From positions 9,771,501 through 9,835,500 of the forward strand of contig JAVHKY010000023.1 in assembly GCA_035079385.1 (NCBI GenBank): DNA of 64,000 bases, in the 5' to 3' direction. Source of the stretch: Aspidiotus rigidus (lineage: Eukaryota; Arthropoda; Insecta; Hemiptera; Diaspididae). A model generated the notes under the pieces. It was given only the letters and a program-made list of their open reading frames with translations. It was not told where the DNA came from and ran no database searches. Shown here one piece after another: positions 33,311-44,499 of this stretch (positions are counted from its first letter, which is position 1; every line of letters starts with the position of its first letter). Made by a program: the position numbers and the translations under genes.

Positions 33311-34915
33311 TTAAAAGCTCTAGCCGGGTGAGGGGGGGGGGGAATGGCCTTGGTCTAAAAATGTATCAAATGTCCGTCAAAATGTTGTCCTCAATGAGAA
33401 AACTTGAAACCCGAAAAATTGGACCCATCCGCTCACCCACATGGGCTGCAGAGTCATTTTGAGGCCTAAAATCTAAATGGCTGTATCTCAGGCAATATTG
33501 ATCGCTCAGCAATATAACTTAGGGACATTTTAGTATATGTAAACGTTCATCCATGGTCAATCATTCATAATTATTTTCCCTACTTTCTAGCAATAACAAA
33601 ACTTCAAACTCGAATATTAAAGAGAATCGGAGGGGGGAAGGCACCTGGAGAAAATCATTCATTTGAAGCGCCATACCATCTACTACAACGTGCATTAGTA
33701 CCGTAGTCCTCGATGAGGTGGAACATTCCCAAAAAAATCAATATTTAATGAATTTCTGTGATATTTCCATCAATAGCGGGGTGAACTACCACTGCTACCG
33801 CAATAGACCGCGTGAAATCAATAGTCAATGTTGGAGCTGAAAGATACGCACTCCTCCGTGGGATGAAATGGGAATATAGATAGACCAAAAATATATTTTC
33901 AGTATTTCGTTAATCAATTAGGTCAATTCTTATGTAAACACATCCGCCGAGTCAAAAAAAAACTTGTTGAACGTGTTTATATTATAATCGACCTAATTTA
34001 TGAACGAAATACCAAAACTCACGGTCCTCCAGGGTGAAAAACTGGATTTTCCCAATTATTTGTCATTTCCAGAACGTTCCAGCGGCTGGAGAATTTTTTT
34101 TCAAACTCGACGGATATGTTTACATTATAACTGACCTAATTGATGAACGAAATACCAAAACTCACGGTCCTCCAGGGTGAAAAAGTGGGTTTTCTCACTT
34201 CTCTACCTTTTTGCAGACTGTTCCAGCGACTGGAGAATTTTTCAACTATTTTTCTCAATCTAATGCACTCTACCTAATCCGTGGATGTGTTTACATAAGA
34301 ATTGACCAAATCGATGAACGAAATACTGAAAATATATTTTTGGTCTATCTACATTCCCAATTCATCCCCCAGAGGAGTGCGTATCTTTCAGCTCGAACAT
34401 TGACTATTGATTTCTCGCCGTCTATTGCGGTAGCAGTCGTCGTTCAACCCGCTATTGATGGAAATATCTCAGAAATTCATTCTAATGGTAATTTTTTTGG
34501 GAATGTTCCACCTTATCGAGGACGATGGTACTAGTGCATGTTGTAGTAGATGGTATGGCGCTTCAAACGAATGATTTTCCCCAGGTGCCTCCCCCCCCCC
34601 CGATTTTCTTTAATATTCGAGTTTGAAGTTCTGTTATTGCTAGAAAGTCGGGAAAATATGAATGATTTTTTTTTATGAACATTTACATAATTATACTAAA
34701 ATGTTCTCAAGTTACATTGCTGAGCGATCATAATTGCCTGAGATACAGCCATTTGGATTTTAGGCCTCAAAATGACTCTGCAGCCCATGTGAGTGAGCGG
34801 ATGGGTCCAATTTTTTGGGTTTGGAGTTTTCTCATTGGGGACAACATTTTGACGGACATTTGATACATTTTCCGAACAAGGCCAACCCCCTTACGCGGCT
34901 AGAGCTTTTAATAGT
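33305..34915. mobile_element. Foldback element with inverted arms of about 640 bp
   Basis: Sequence from about 33305 ('agattaaaagctctagccg') to 33955 recurs inverted from about 34915 ('cggctagagcttttaatagt') back to 34270. By eye the arms are about 85-90% identical. Landmarks include 'caaatgtccgtcaaaatgtt' against 'aacattttgacggacatttg', and 'ggtctatctacattccc' against its complement. The 320-bp centre contains two copies of an about 130-bp tandem unit ('aaataccaaaactcacggtc', 'ttccagcggctggagaat'). The plus frame at 34211-34534 is an accident of the arm. Target duplications are not clear. Confidence 0.8.
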
Positions 34916-35890
34916 GATAATTTTCAAGTCTTCCATCTTTTTATAGCTGAAAGACGGCATTTTTCCAAGACGCACTACCGATACCAGAAAACTGGGAAAA
35001 TTAGAGACAAGAAGAGGAAAAAATTGAAACATTTTTCTCAGAGCCTCATTAGATTCGTTTTCTCCGCGGACAGTATCGGGGAAAAAAACATAAGTACAAC
35101 AGGTTTTTTGTTGAAACGTCCGCCGCTGCGCCGTTCGTCCCAGAAATTGTGGTCCTGAAGGAGGGTATGGGCGTAACCTGGTGTAGGGACTTGGAATCGC
35201 TTTTAGTAGTGATCACTGCTATCCGAGGGAGAGAAAGGGACTCGCGGATTTGTTAACGGGAGGGGAAAGAGATGAATTACCTGAAAAAGTTGGTGATCGT
35301 GAAGTCATGAAGACGTCAAATCGTCGCAATATTTTAACTGAAGTGCCGAAAGAGCTACTCAGTTTGAGAGTGAAAACCTGTTTTCTTGTACCATTTCTTT
35401 ATCTGGTGGGCTCACCCGCTCTGAGCTCATTCGCCTCTGTCATTCCTAGTATTGTTGAGCTACACTTCGACGTATTATATCGATTTTATCGATTATATTG
35501 ACTTCTGATGCGTTCAGACCGGTCGTGATGACGTCATAGTAACTTTTCCGTCCACCACCTTCAGTATTTTTCAGCTTATTATACACGAGCCTGACGGGCT
35601 TACACGCTCTATTCCTTCACCTGAACAGCCTAGTATAGATCTATGGGATCATACTTCACCTCGCCTCCTCTTTCTCACATTATAGGAGTATGTTGGCTAA
35701 GTAGCCCAGCTTACTTTGGCCTAGTATAAGGTCAGGTCGAAATTTTTTATATAAATCCCTGGAGTGAAGTCTAGTATATTGTATAATGTGAAATAAAGCA
35801 GGTATACCCAAACCTTTTCAGCTAACGGATCAGTTGGAGTTTGGGTGGAGGTGAGACGGGCCAATTTTCCCAATTTCTGAAGACTACAAA
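34916..35890. other. No gene seen; module fragments
   Basis: Contains 'caacaggttttttgttgaaa' (35098) and CTAG-rich text (35610-35790). An 83-codon plus frame at 35250-35501 has no recognisable family. Confidence 0.4.
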
Positions 35891-36881
35891 ATTTTGACAT
35901 GTTCCATGTCTTTTCTCTCGCCGGACCCCGACTTTGAAACTCGCGAGTACACCCCCCCCTCCCCCCCAGTCAAGAGAAATCTCTACCCCGTGGGTGATTC
36001 AGAAATTTGCGAGTACACCCCGCGTAATAATAATAAATAATTAATTAATTAATAACTAAATAATTAAATAATTAAATAAATAAATAAATAAATAATTAAA
36101 TAAATAAATAATTAAATAATTAATATAATTAATAATTGGAAAATCTCTACCCCGTGGGTGATTCAGAAATTCGCGAGTACACCCCGCGTAATAATAATAA
36201 ATAATTAATTCAATAATTAATTAATTAATAATTAAATAATGAAATAATTAATATAATTAATAATTAGAAAATCTCTACCCCGTGGGTGATTCAGAAATTC
36301 GCGAGTACACCCCGCGTAATAATAATAAATAATTAATTCAATAATAATTAAATAATTAAATAAATAAATAAATAAATAATTAATATAATTAAGTAATTAA
36401 ATAAATAAATTTTCCAAGTCCCTCTTCCTATCATATATGGCTGGATAGTCGAAATTTTTCCAAGTCCCCTAGACTTGAATTGCCTCATACCATTCCAATA
36501 CAACAGCGACACAGGGGGCGAACGAGCGGAGCGAGTTCGCGCTACCTCATATTTCTCATAGAAGACTTGAATTTTCTCATACCATTCCAATACAACAGCG
36601 AGATCGCTCGTTCGCCCCACGAAAGTTGATACCTCAAAATATAGAACACCCACAATTACCTCAAAATATTTCTCATACAAGACTTATACGACGCCAAGAT
36701 AGGTAAAGGGGTAAACGAATATCTCACGAACACTTGACCTAGTAGAAGAATTAATAATAAATAAATAAATGAATAAATAAATAAATAAATAAATAAATAA
36801 ATAGATAAATAAATAAATGAATAAATAGATAGATAAATAAATAAATAAATAAATACATAAATAAATAAATGAATAAATAGA

Positions 36882-36917
<36 letters not shown>

Positions 36918-37549
36918 ATTAAATAATTAAATAATAAAATAATTCAATAATTCAATAATTCAATAATTCAATAATTAAATAATTAAATATCGCGCTACCT
37001 CATATTTCTCAAAAAAGACTTGAATTTTCTCATACCATTCCAATACAACAGCGAGATCGCTCGTTCGCCCCACGAAAGTTGATACCTCAAAATATAGAAC
37101 ACCCACAATTACCTCAAAATATTTCTCATACAAGACTTATACGACGCCAAGATAAGTAAAGGGGTAAACGAATAATATCTCACGAACACTTGACCTAGTA
37201 CAAGAATTAATAATAAATAAATAAATAAATAAATAATATTAAATAATTAAATAATTGAATAATTAAATAATTAAATAAATAAAGGCTGGATAGTCGAAAT
37301 TTTTCCAAGTCCCCTAGACTTGAATTGTCACATACCATTCCAATACAACAGCGAGACAGGGGGCGAACGAGCGGAGCGAGTTCGCGCTACCTCGTATTTC
37401 TCATAGAAGACTTATGCGACGCCAAGATAGGTAAAGGGGTAAACGAATAATATCTCACGAACACTTGACCTAGTAGAAGCCTAGACTGAAATATTTCAAG
37501 ATGAAAGACATGGAACATGATTTTCATTTATTTGGCTATGCCAGAAAAT
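35891..37549 (-). mobile_element. Composite AT-array element, copy D (largest)
   Basis: Minus orientation. Ends are CATGTTCCATGTCTTTT at 35899-35915 and AAAGACATGGAACATG at 37504-37519, closing with 'ggctatgccagaaaatt' (37534-37550). It holds three 'gcgagtacaccccgcg' plus AT-array units (35995-36330), then two or three blocks with the GCGAACGAGCGGAGCGAGTT hairpin and 'actaggtcaagtgttcgtga' complement. These alternate with AAATAAAT tracts (36750-36990 and 37215-37285). Confidence 0.75.
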
Positions 37550-37554
37550 TTTTT

Positions 37555-40500
37555 TTCTATTTCTTTTAAAATTTGTCTACTTTTTTAATGAGGCCTTCGC
37601 GGGCCGCAGGTCGAGCATGCGTGTAAATAAAGGACCAAATATATAGGTCCCAAAGTAGCAAAGGCCAAAATATTTCCAAGTCCCTGAAGTAGGTCTAGGT
37701 CATTGATTCAGTGGTGATGTCATAAAAAGTGACAAAAAACTGTGAAAGTTTTTCTGATAAGCATCGCCTTCTTGATGTACAGCTCAATAGTCAACATTTT
37801 TGTCAAGTCTCTAACTACTGAAACAAGTACAGTAAATGCCGTTTATTGTGATTATGTGGGGAAAGGTCAATTTGTTAACATTGAGCGGTTGGTTCCAGTA
37901 AACAATAGAACCGAAAATATGAAAATTCATTTCAAAACAGTCATAAATTGATTAATATTGGCTGCAATTAAGCCAAAACATTGTAATATTCGTCTATTGA
38001 CTAATAAAAAATACCATTAGGTGCAAAAAATGTGTAATATTCAAAATTATTCTCATATCTTTCCAATTATAATCCCAGAAATGATTAAATTTTTTAAAAT
38101 CTGGTATTATTTTTTAGAAAATTTATCGAAAAATCTTCAAAAGCGCCAAAATTCTAGCGAATATATACCAAATTTTACAGAAAAAGGCTCATAATGTGAT
38201 GCCATCAAGCGGAGTTCCGATTATACAAAGTGGTGAAATTGTTGTATATTTAGATACGAGGGACCCGAACCTGTCATTTTTTGAACAATAACCGACTTAT
38301 TCCGTGGACCGTAATCACAATAAGAAGTTTTTACTGTGACTTGATGTCCCCTCCAAGCTTCAAGCCCGTTTCCCATTTCCCATTATAGTGTCAAGGTCTA
38401 TGAAGAGTGAAAAGAGGATACAATTTTTATCGAAAATTTGCAATATAACTCCCGTATGCAACAGCTGTTCCAATGTTAAAATTCCGACCCCCAAGCTGTT
38501 TAGATAAGGAGGAAGACAACAGCTTAGCTTACTGGATACTCATAGCTATCCGTTAGTTAGTTTCACTCAAAGTCGCCAAGAGTCAAACCAAGCCCAAGCA
38601 AAATTCTTTCATCTTGATCCATGATATTGAAAGTTCAAGATTATATTTCTAAACTTATTATTTCTTCATGTATCCGTGCCCCCAGAAAATTCTGGGTCTG
38701 GAAAAAAAGATATTCTTCGCTCCCTCTCTTGTCGGGCCTGCTGCACTACATTATAGACTAACGAGGGGAGGCGAAAGAGCAGGGCGAGTAAACTTGTTCA
38801 TCACCTAGTAAATCAACATTCTTATATGGTATACCTGAACTATATAGAGCAAATCACTCCAGGTAGACTGAGATTTCAATTTGCTGATGACGTCACAATG
38901 AAGCAGGTGTGGCCTTGAAATTCAAATTACGTCATCCACTATGAGGCACGAATCATGGTCTTTATTTATTTAGCTCTGTCAAAATATTTTGAAGTCGATT
39001 TCTCTTTCATCGAAATCTCTTCTTTGAAACTCAAACCTTATGTCATTTGTCACGGGTATCGTCGGAACCTGCCAACTTCAAATCGAAGACACACAAGCTG
39101 AGAAAATTTTGAACCATTTTATTAGAGTTTAAAATTTCCTTACTGGACCTATAATTCCATTGCAGCTTTCTTCCTTCCGTACCAAATCGAAGTATCAACT
39201 TTTCGTGTTTCACTTCCACTACGAAGCTCTCTCTAACAGACATTATTCCACAAAATTTTTCTCGTATTCCCTTCAAAATCTTAAGATTAATACGAGTATG
39301 AATTGCCAAATATATCGAGGGAATATTTTCCTGATATTGGCATTTTTGATTATAAGTACCAAACAAGCTTTTCTTCCTAGTGTATTCAACTGTAAGAATA
39401 GAAAATTCAAAATAATGACAATAGTAACGAGAGAAATCTACGAACCCTCTACAGATTAATTTCAATTATTAAATATTAAACGTTATTTCCTTCTCTCTCC
39501 TCGTGATCACGCAAAAGTTTACTTTGTCTCCGCGTGTCGTAGGATGAGAAATAATTTTCAAAACTCGTTTCATCACGAAAGCGTCATTCGTCCTTATCGT
39601 ACGGAGATGATATTGAATTTTATTACCTCCAGAGTACTCGAGGGTGATAAAAAGTAAGAGCCAAAACTTTGTAAGACGATACTCACCACGCGAGAGTATT
39701 TAATGCCCGTGTAATTTGTTAATTTGTCGTAGCGAAATCGGCTACTACTCGAGCAGAAAATACCCGTTTCCTGTATAATTTATTAATTTTTCTTCAGAGT
39801 TTGATGTCAAAAACAGAATCGGGTAAACGGCTGCTATATAATAATAAAATTAAACTTACCGCTGATCGTTGTGCAAACAGAAACATTATATCTGTCTGTT
39901 TTAAGCATTGATAAAGGAAGGCAAGTTTTGAAAAAGGTCTGAGAAACGGCAGCTCTAGGCCACCTAAACTTGTCGGATAATTAGGAAATTTCTAGTCACG
40001 AGAAAATGTTGGGAGATTCAATTATAAAATTATGATTTTAGTAAATAAAATTCGTGGAGAGAAACATGAAAATTTCTCTTCTTTGGCTCTCGTTTATGAA
40101 ATGATACGTATTTGAAAAACCAGGTACCTAATCCTGCCTATTTGTCGGTCTGTCGGAGCTTGCTACGTCTAATACGGTGAAACTTCCGCCTAGTGTATAT
40201 TTTCGGATCGCTGTAGTCTGAGTATAACTACTGGGGGTATTTAAGTACTTACCTACATTAAGTCAGATTAATAGATAAGGCGGGTATGGGCTCTACTGCA
40301 GCTTTTGAATCATGGAGGTATCAGAGGAGGTTGTTTTCAGCTCCCACACTCCGCGTTCAATAGAGATGATCAAGTCGGGATAATATTGATGTTGATTTTC
40401 ATAGAGAAAAGATAGAAGGATAAGGACTATGGAGGAACGATAAGTAGTTAACGAAGAGAAAAATTCCATGTTAGATACAGAGCACATCGTCAAAGAAGCG

Positions 40501-41440
40501 ACACCAGGAAAAACAATCAAATCTTCCTATAAAAATCTCCGATAGAGGGTTCAGTCGGAATATTAATGCACTTGGGGTCGAATAAGGCAAACTTTGTACC
40601 ACATCTTTGGGAAATTTGGAAAAATTTTTCTCGAACTTACAGACATTTGGCGAGATGCCTAGATGGGATTGAAGAGTGACAGAAGGGCTGAATTACGTGG
40701 GCTGAGAGCATTTGAAATTTGAGAATTGCAGTCTGTGAGGGCCAGAAAGTTTTCAGTGAGTGAAAGAGCGAACACCTGCCTCAGCGCATAGGCTGGAACC
40801 TGACGATTGTAGGAGTGTAATTAATTTCATAGAGCTCTGGTTATGAACGATGATACAAATCCAGCACAAGACTTCTTGGGGTGGCTGTTTAGTCTTGGTG
40901 CGACCATCCATATAATTATATGAGAGAGGATAGGACCCGTGGAAGAAGTCCAATTTCAATGTAGAGAGGGGACTTGAAAAGGAGGAACGACATTTGGGTA
41001 GGAGAGCAGTTGGTTTTTCTTTTAGCGGGAAAGCCGTCATTTGGTTTGTCGGAGGTATGTTTAGAAAATATCCGCGTTTGAGCTTCGAGATATCATCAAT
41101 GACATTGACCTCATACATTTAGGGAGTTTAAGAACGATCCTCTACAGAAGAAACTTGGAAAAATTTTGAGCTTGAAACTTTTTTAGAGGTGGAAAAATTT
41201 CAAGCTAGCTGGGCTATAACTATGGGGCTGAGACTAAAATAAAGTATTAAGCTAAAACATGAGTTGGGCCCAGATGAGCATTCAAACTAATTCCAAGCTA
41301 AGGAGGTTACATCCTTGAAAAACGTCCGTGTCCAATCTTCGTGACATCATCAATGGCTTTCTCTTGATTTAAAAACTCGGTCAAGTTTCGGGTTTTGATC
41401 CTCTATAGAGAGTGGGGGGGGGGAGAATTCAAAAAGAACC
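37555..41440. other. Long stretch without a recognised gene
   Basis: Open frames at 39043-39465 (minus, 140 codons), 39160-39459 (plus) and 40753-41118 (minus, 121 codons) show no family, splice context or membrane pattern that I trust. 38730-38900 and 41160-41290 carry the dispersed 'ggaaaaatttygagct' and CTAG-rich module text. Confidence 0.4.
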
Positions 41441-41519
41441 TTCGAGCTATAGCGAAAATACAAAAAATACAAAAATATTACAAAAAATACTCACCGAAAT
41501 TACAGAAAAAAAGAAAGAT

Positions 41520-41576
41520 ACAAAATAAACAAATAAATAAATAGATAAATAAATAAATAAATAATAAATAAATGAA

Positions 41577-41623
<47 letters not shown>

Positions 41624-41642
41624 ACAAACAAACAAACAAATA

Positions 41643-41718
<76 letters not shown>

Positions 41719-41815
41719 CAGAAAGACAGAAAGGAAGGAAGAAAGAAAGAAAGAAAGAAAGAAATAAAGAAAGAAAGAAATAAGTAAATCATTTGTTAAT
41801 TAAATAAATAATTAA
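41520..41815. repeat. Compound tetranucleotide microsatellite (AAAT)n(AAAC)n(AAAG)n
   Basis: AAAT units (41525-41625), a short AAAC run (41622-41640), then about 35 AAAG units (41642-41785). Each block differs from the next by one base. The long minus-strand frame here is an artefact. Confidence 0.92.
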
Positions 41816-41819
41816 TTAA

Positions 41820-42465
41820 TTTAAAAAAGCAAAATTTTTCTTAGTCCATTTTGGCCGGACGTCGGACGGAAAATTTTTCAAAAAATCACTCCAAAGAATA
41901 GGTTCCCTTATTAATACATGACACAAAATACTTAAAAGCCTTCTCTTGATTTAAAGGCTTAGAAAATTTCGAGTTGCAATCCTTTGTAGAGGGGGAGGGG
42001 GACTTCGAGAAATTTTGAGCCATTTTACCTGTGTAGAGGTAGATCCAGACGGAGGTTGAACTCTGAAGTTTCAAGCTAGACTATAACTATGGAGTTTCAG
42101 GCTGAGCGTAAGAGCTAGGCTACAATCAACATGAGCTAGGCCTAGAGGAGGACTTTAGGTCGAGACTCTTTCGCCCAGTATGAGCTAGGTTTGAGTTTCG
42201 TTCATTGATTGCGAAGAAAACCAGTAGAAAAATGGCGTGACGTCATCAATGTACTGAGACGGTTGCGGAAGTAGAAAAGGTGGAACATGAAAAAATTACA
42301 AGTGTGAAGGCGTAACATCACCAGAGCTGGATATCTTTCAGAACCTCTAAAGACGAGGAAAGAAAAGCAGGAGAATGTGACGTCATGACGGGTCGACTTT
42401 GGGTTTAAATCCTTGAAGAGGATTGAAACTAACAAAAATCAGAGCGGTTTACATAGCTAGGGTAA
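41820..42465. repeat. Dispersed-module text
   Basis: 'aataggttccctt' (41896), 'gacttcgagaaattttgagc' and 'gagctaggcctagaggagga' phrases. No coding feature. Confidence 0.4.
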
Positions 42466-42467
42466 AG

Positions 42468-44070
42468 AGAAAATTTCCACAACCGTCACTCTTGGATCCC
42501 CTATATCAAACTAACTAAATCTAAATGCATTCGAGCACTCAATGTCCTGAAATTCCCTTCCCACCCTAAAGAAGATTGTAACCGAAAAATCCTTCTCCAC
42601 CTCTACCAGAGCTTAATCCGATCCATCCTCGGTTACGGATCACCCATTTACGGTCTCACCTCTCCCTCCCATTTAAAATCACTCGACACTATTCAAAATT
42701 CTTCACTCAGAATAGCTACTGGAGCATTCCGAACCAGTCCCGCTGAAAGCCTGTGTGCAGACACTGGCTTCTCTTCATTTCATAATCGACGCCTCAAACT
42801 GACAACCAACTTCCTCACAACTGTCCTACAATAACCGCATCCACCATCGCATATTCCCCCCTCACCCCAACCAAAATTCCATGACCAGAACTCCAATTAG
42901 CGCGCCCCTTCAAGTTCCATTGTCTTAACCACATCGTTCCCTCAACCCCTCCTTGGCTCTTTTTTCCACACAAAATAATTCGCGAACTAAAACGCCTCCC
43001 TCGTCTTTCAACTTCTTCCGAAGAATACCAGGCACAGTTCAACAAATTTCTTAATAACTTTCACAACCCTACACTATGTGTCACCGATGGATCTAAACAT
43101 CAAAACAAAACCGGTTTTGAGGTCACATCACAGTCTCTCACCGACACCGCATCCGTCTTCACCACTGAACTACAAGCAATCTTTAGCTGTTTAGAACACA
43201 GCCTCACCAACCTACCCTCCCCCTTCCCCTCATCCCAGTTTTGGTCATTTCCGACTCCCTATCATCACTTGACGCCATATCCAACCACACTTCCTCCTAC
43301 CCACTCATAAGTCGTATACACACAGAATCAATCCGTTTCTGAATTTTACGGTCATTCATTACGAAGGGATACTCAAAAGAGTAAAGAGAAAGATATACGA
43401 ACCGCAATCAAATATAACACGACTGAGCGCTTTCGGCTACACAGCCATTCTCAAAGTATAGAAAGCTTACTCTTTTGAGTATTCCTTCGTATATACACTC
43501 TCATTGCCATCTTTCAAACCATCCCCATCCCATTATTCTTCGTCTGGGTACCTGGTCACAAGGGTATCCCAGGAAACGAAAATGTCGACAAAGCAGCCAA
43601 ACTAGCAACCCATTACTCATCAGTAAACTGCTCTTTCCTCTCCTCACGCTCAGATCTCTTCAAAAACATCATCAAATTCATCACTCAAGTATGGTTCACT
43701 CATTGGTCTAATCTCAAATCACACACAAACAAACTAGCCTAAATTAAAAATATTCCTACCCCATGGGACTCTTCAAATCTGTCAACACTCAGAGAAGAAA
43801 TAGTCATCACCCGTCTGAGAATCGGCCACACCAGACTCACTCACACCCATATCATCTCTCATCTTATGCCTCTCTCATGCCCGCATTGCGAATCTGAACA
43901 CCCCCTATCCATTCAACACACCTTCTGCTGCCCCAACTTGACGCAACTCCGTAATTCCTTCTCCATCCCTCACAACCATAGAGAGGCCTCCATCCCTACA
44001 TGTTCAACTTTTTACAAGAAGCCAACTTCCTCTCACGCATATAATCACGCAATCTCGTCGAGCTTATAGC
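42468..44070 (+). pseudogene. I-type non-LTR retrotransposon, 5'-truncated copy 1 (RT thumb, RNase H, tail)
   Basis: Plus strand, across frameshifts: DCNRKILLHLYQSLIRSILG followed by YGSPIYGL; SLRIATGAFRTSPAESLCAD; TDGSKHQNKTGF; ASVFTTELQAIFSCLEHSL; LVISDSLSSLDAISNH (43240-43290). After an insertion come FFVWVPGHKGIPGNENVDKA and REEIVITRLRIGHTRLTHTH, then a CPHCESEHPLSIQHTFCCPN zinc-knuckle-like end. The Asp-Glu-Asp-Asp pattern of RNase H (TDGS, TTEL, ISDS, VDKA) is visible. The order RT, RNase H, tail fits the I superfamily. Frameshifts and an inserted small element make it dead. It is the closest relative of the copy at 60200-62075. Confidence 0.82.
43361..43490. mobile_element. 130-bp inverted-end element inside copy 1 RNase H
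   Basis: The left arm ACGAAGGGATACTCAAAAG (on to 'agtaa') matches the inverted right arm (43467-43490) with one mismatch over 24 bp. Its minus strand contains GGCTGTGTAGCCGAAAGC, a short GC hairpin followed by GAAA. Comparison with the related copy at 60770-60790 shows that the extra DNA in copy 1 starts slightly earlier, at about 43322, after 'gtatacacac' and resumes at 'gtatatacactc', so the whole insertion may be about 170 bp. Confidence 0.7.
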
Positions 44071-44231
44071 CCTGAAGGCAGGCTGCTAGTAGCTCGTAAA
44101 TTAAAATGAATAAAAAAATTCTTACCACGTAGAATTATGACAGATCATGGTTGCTAATATTTCTAATTTTTCTCTTTCCTGGGAAAAAAAAATTGAAATT
44201 CTAATAATTACTTGTGTGCTACCTTTTATAG

Positions 44232-44490
44232 GTTCATGTACCAGTACACAAAATGAGAAAAGATTCACAATACGACTTGTTTGAATACGAGGAAGAAGCG
44301 AGGCAAACACCTAAATCATCTTATTGCTCCTTAGGGAGATTACCTATCCTTACTCAATTTCAGAATTTCAGGTGGATGAACGTGTGGCTTTCTGTCATTT
44401 CGTACCTTCCAAAAATTATTTCATATCTATGCTACTCTAAGTCAAATATTACGTACAAGCTCCTGGTTTCGGTCCAACTTTTTGGTAGGT
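44232..44490 (+). CDS. Unidentified possible exon
   Basis: A plus frame starting after a plausible acceptor ('ccttttatag', about 44231) reads MRKDSQYDLFEYEEEARQTP from the first ATG (44253), then mostly hydrophobic sequence to a stop. Two GT donors are possible (after 'atttcag' at about 44370, or near 44487). The acidic first half looks coding-like; no family is recognised. It lies on the strand of the K2P exon, but nothing ties it to that gene. Confidence 0.22.
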
Positions 44491-44499
44491 AATAAAACA

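Noticed and set aside
34211..34534. 107-codon plus frame
   Set aside because: Lies in the arm and centre of the foldback element; the inverted arm lacks the frame.
36348..36680. 110-codon minus frame
   Set aside because: Spans composite element D blocks; a matching frame in copy A (11770-12000) is simply the same repeat.
41478..41792. 104-codon minus frame of FLSFFLSFF repeats
   Set aside because: Direct translation of an AAAG/AAAT microsatellite.
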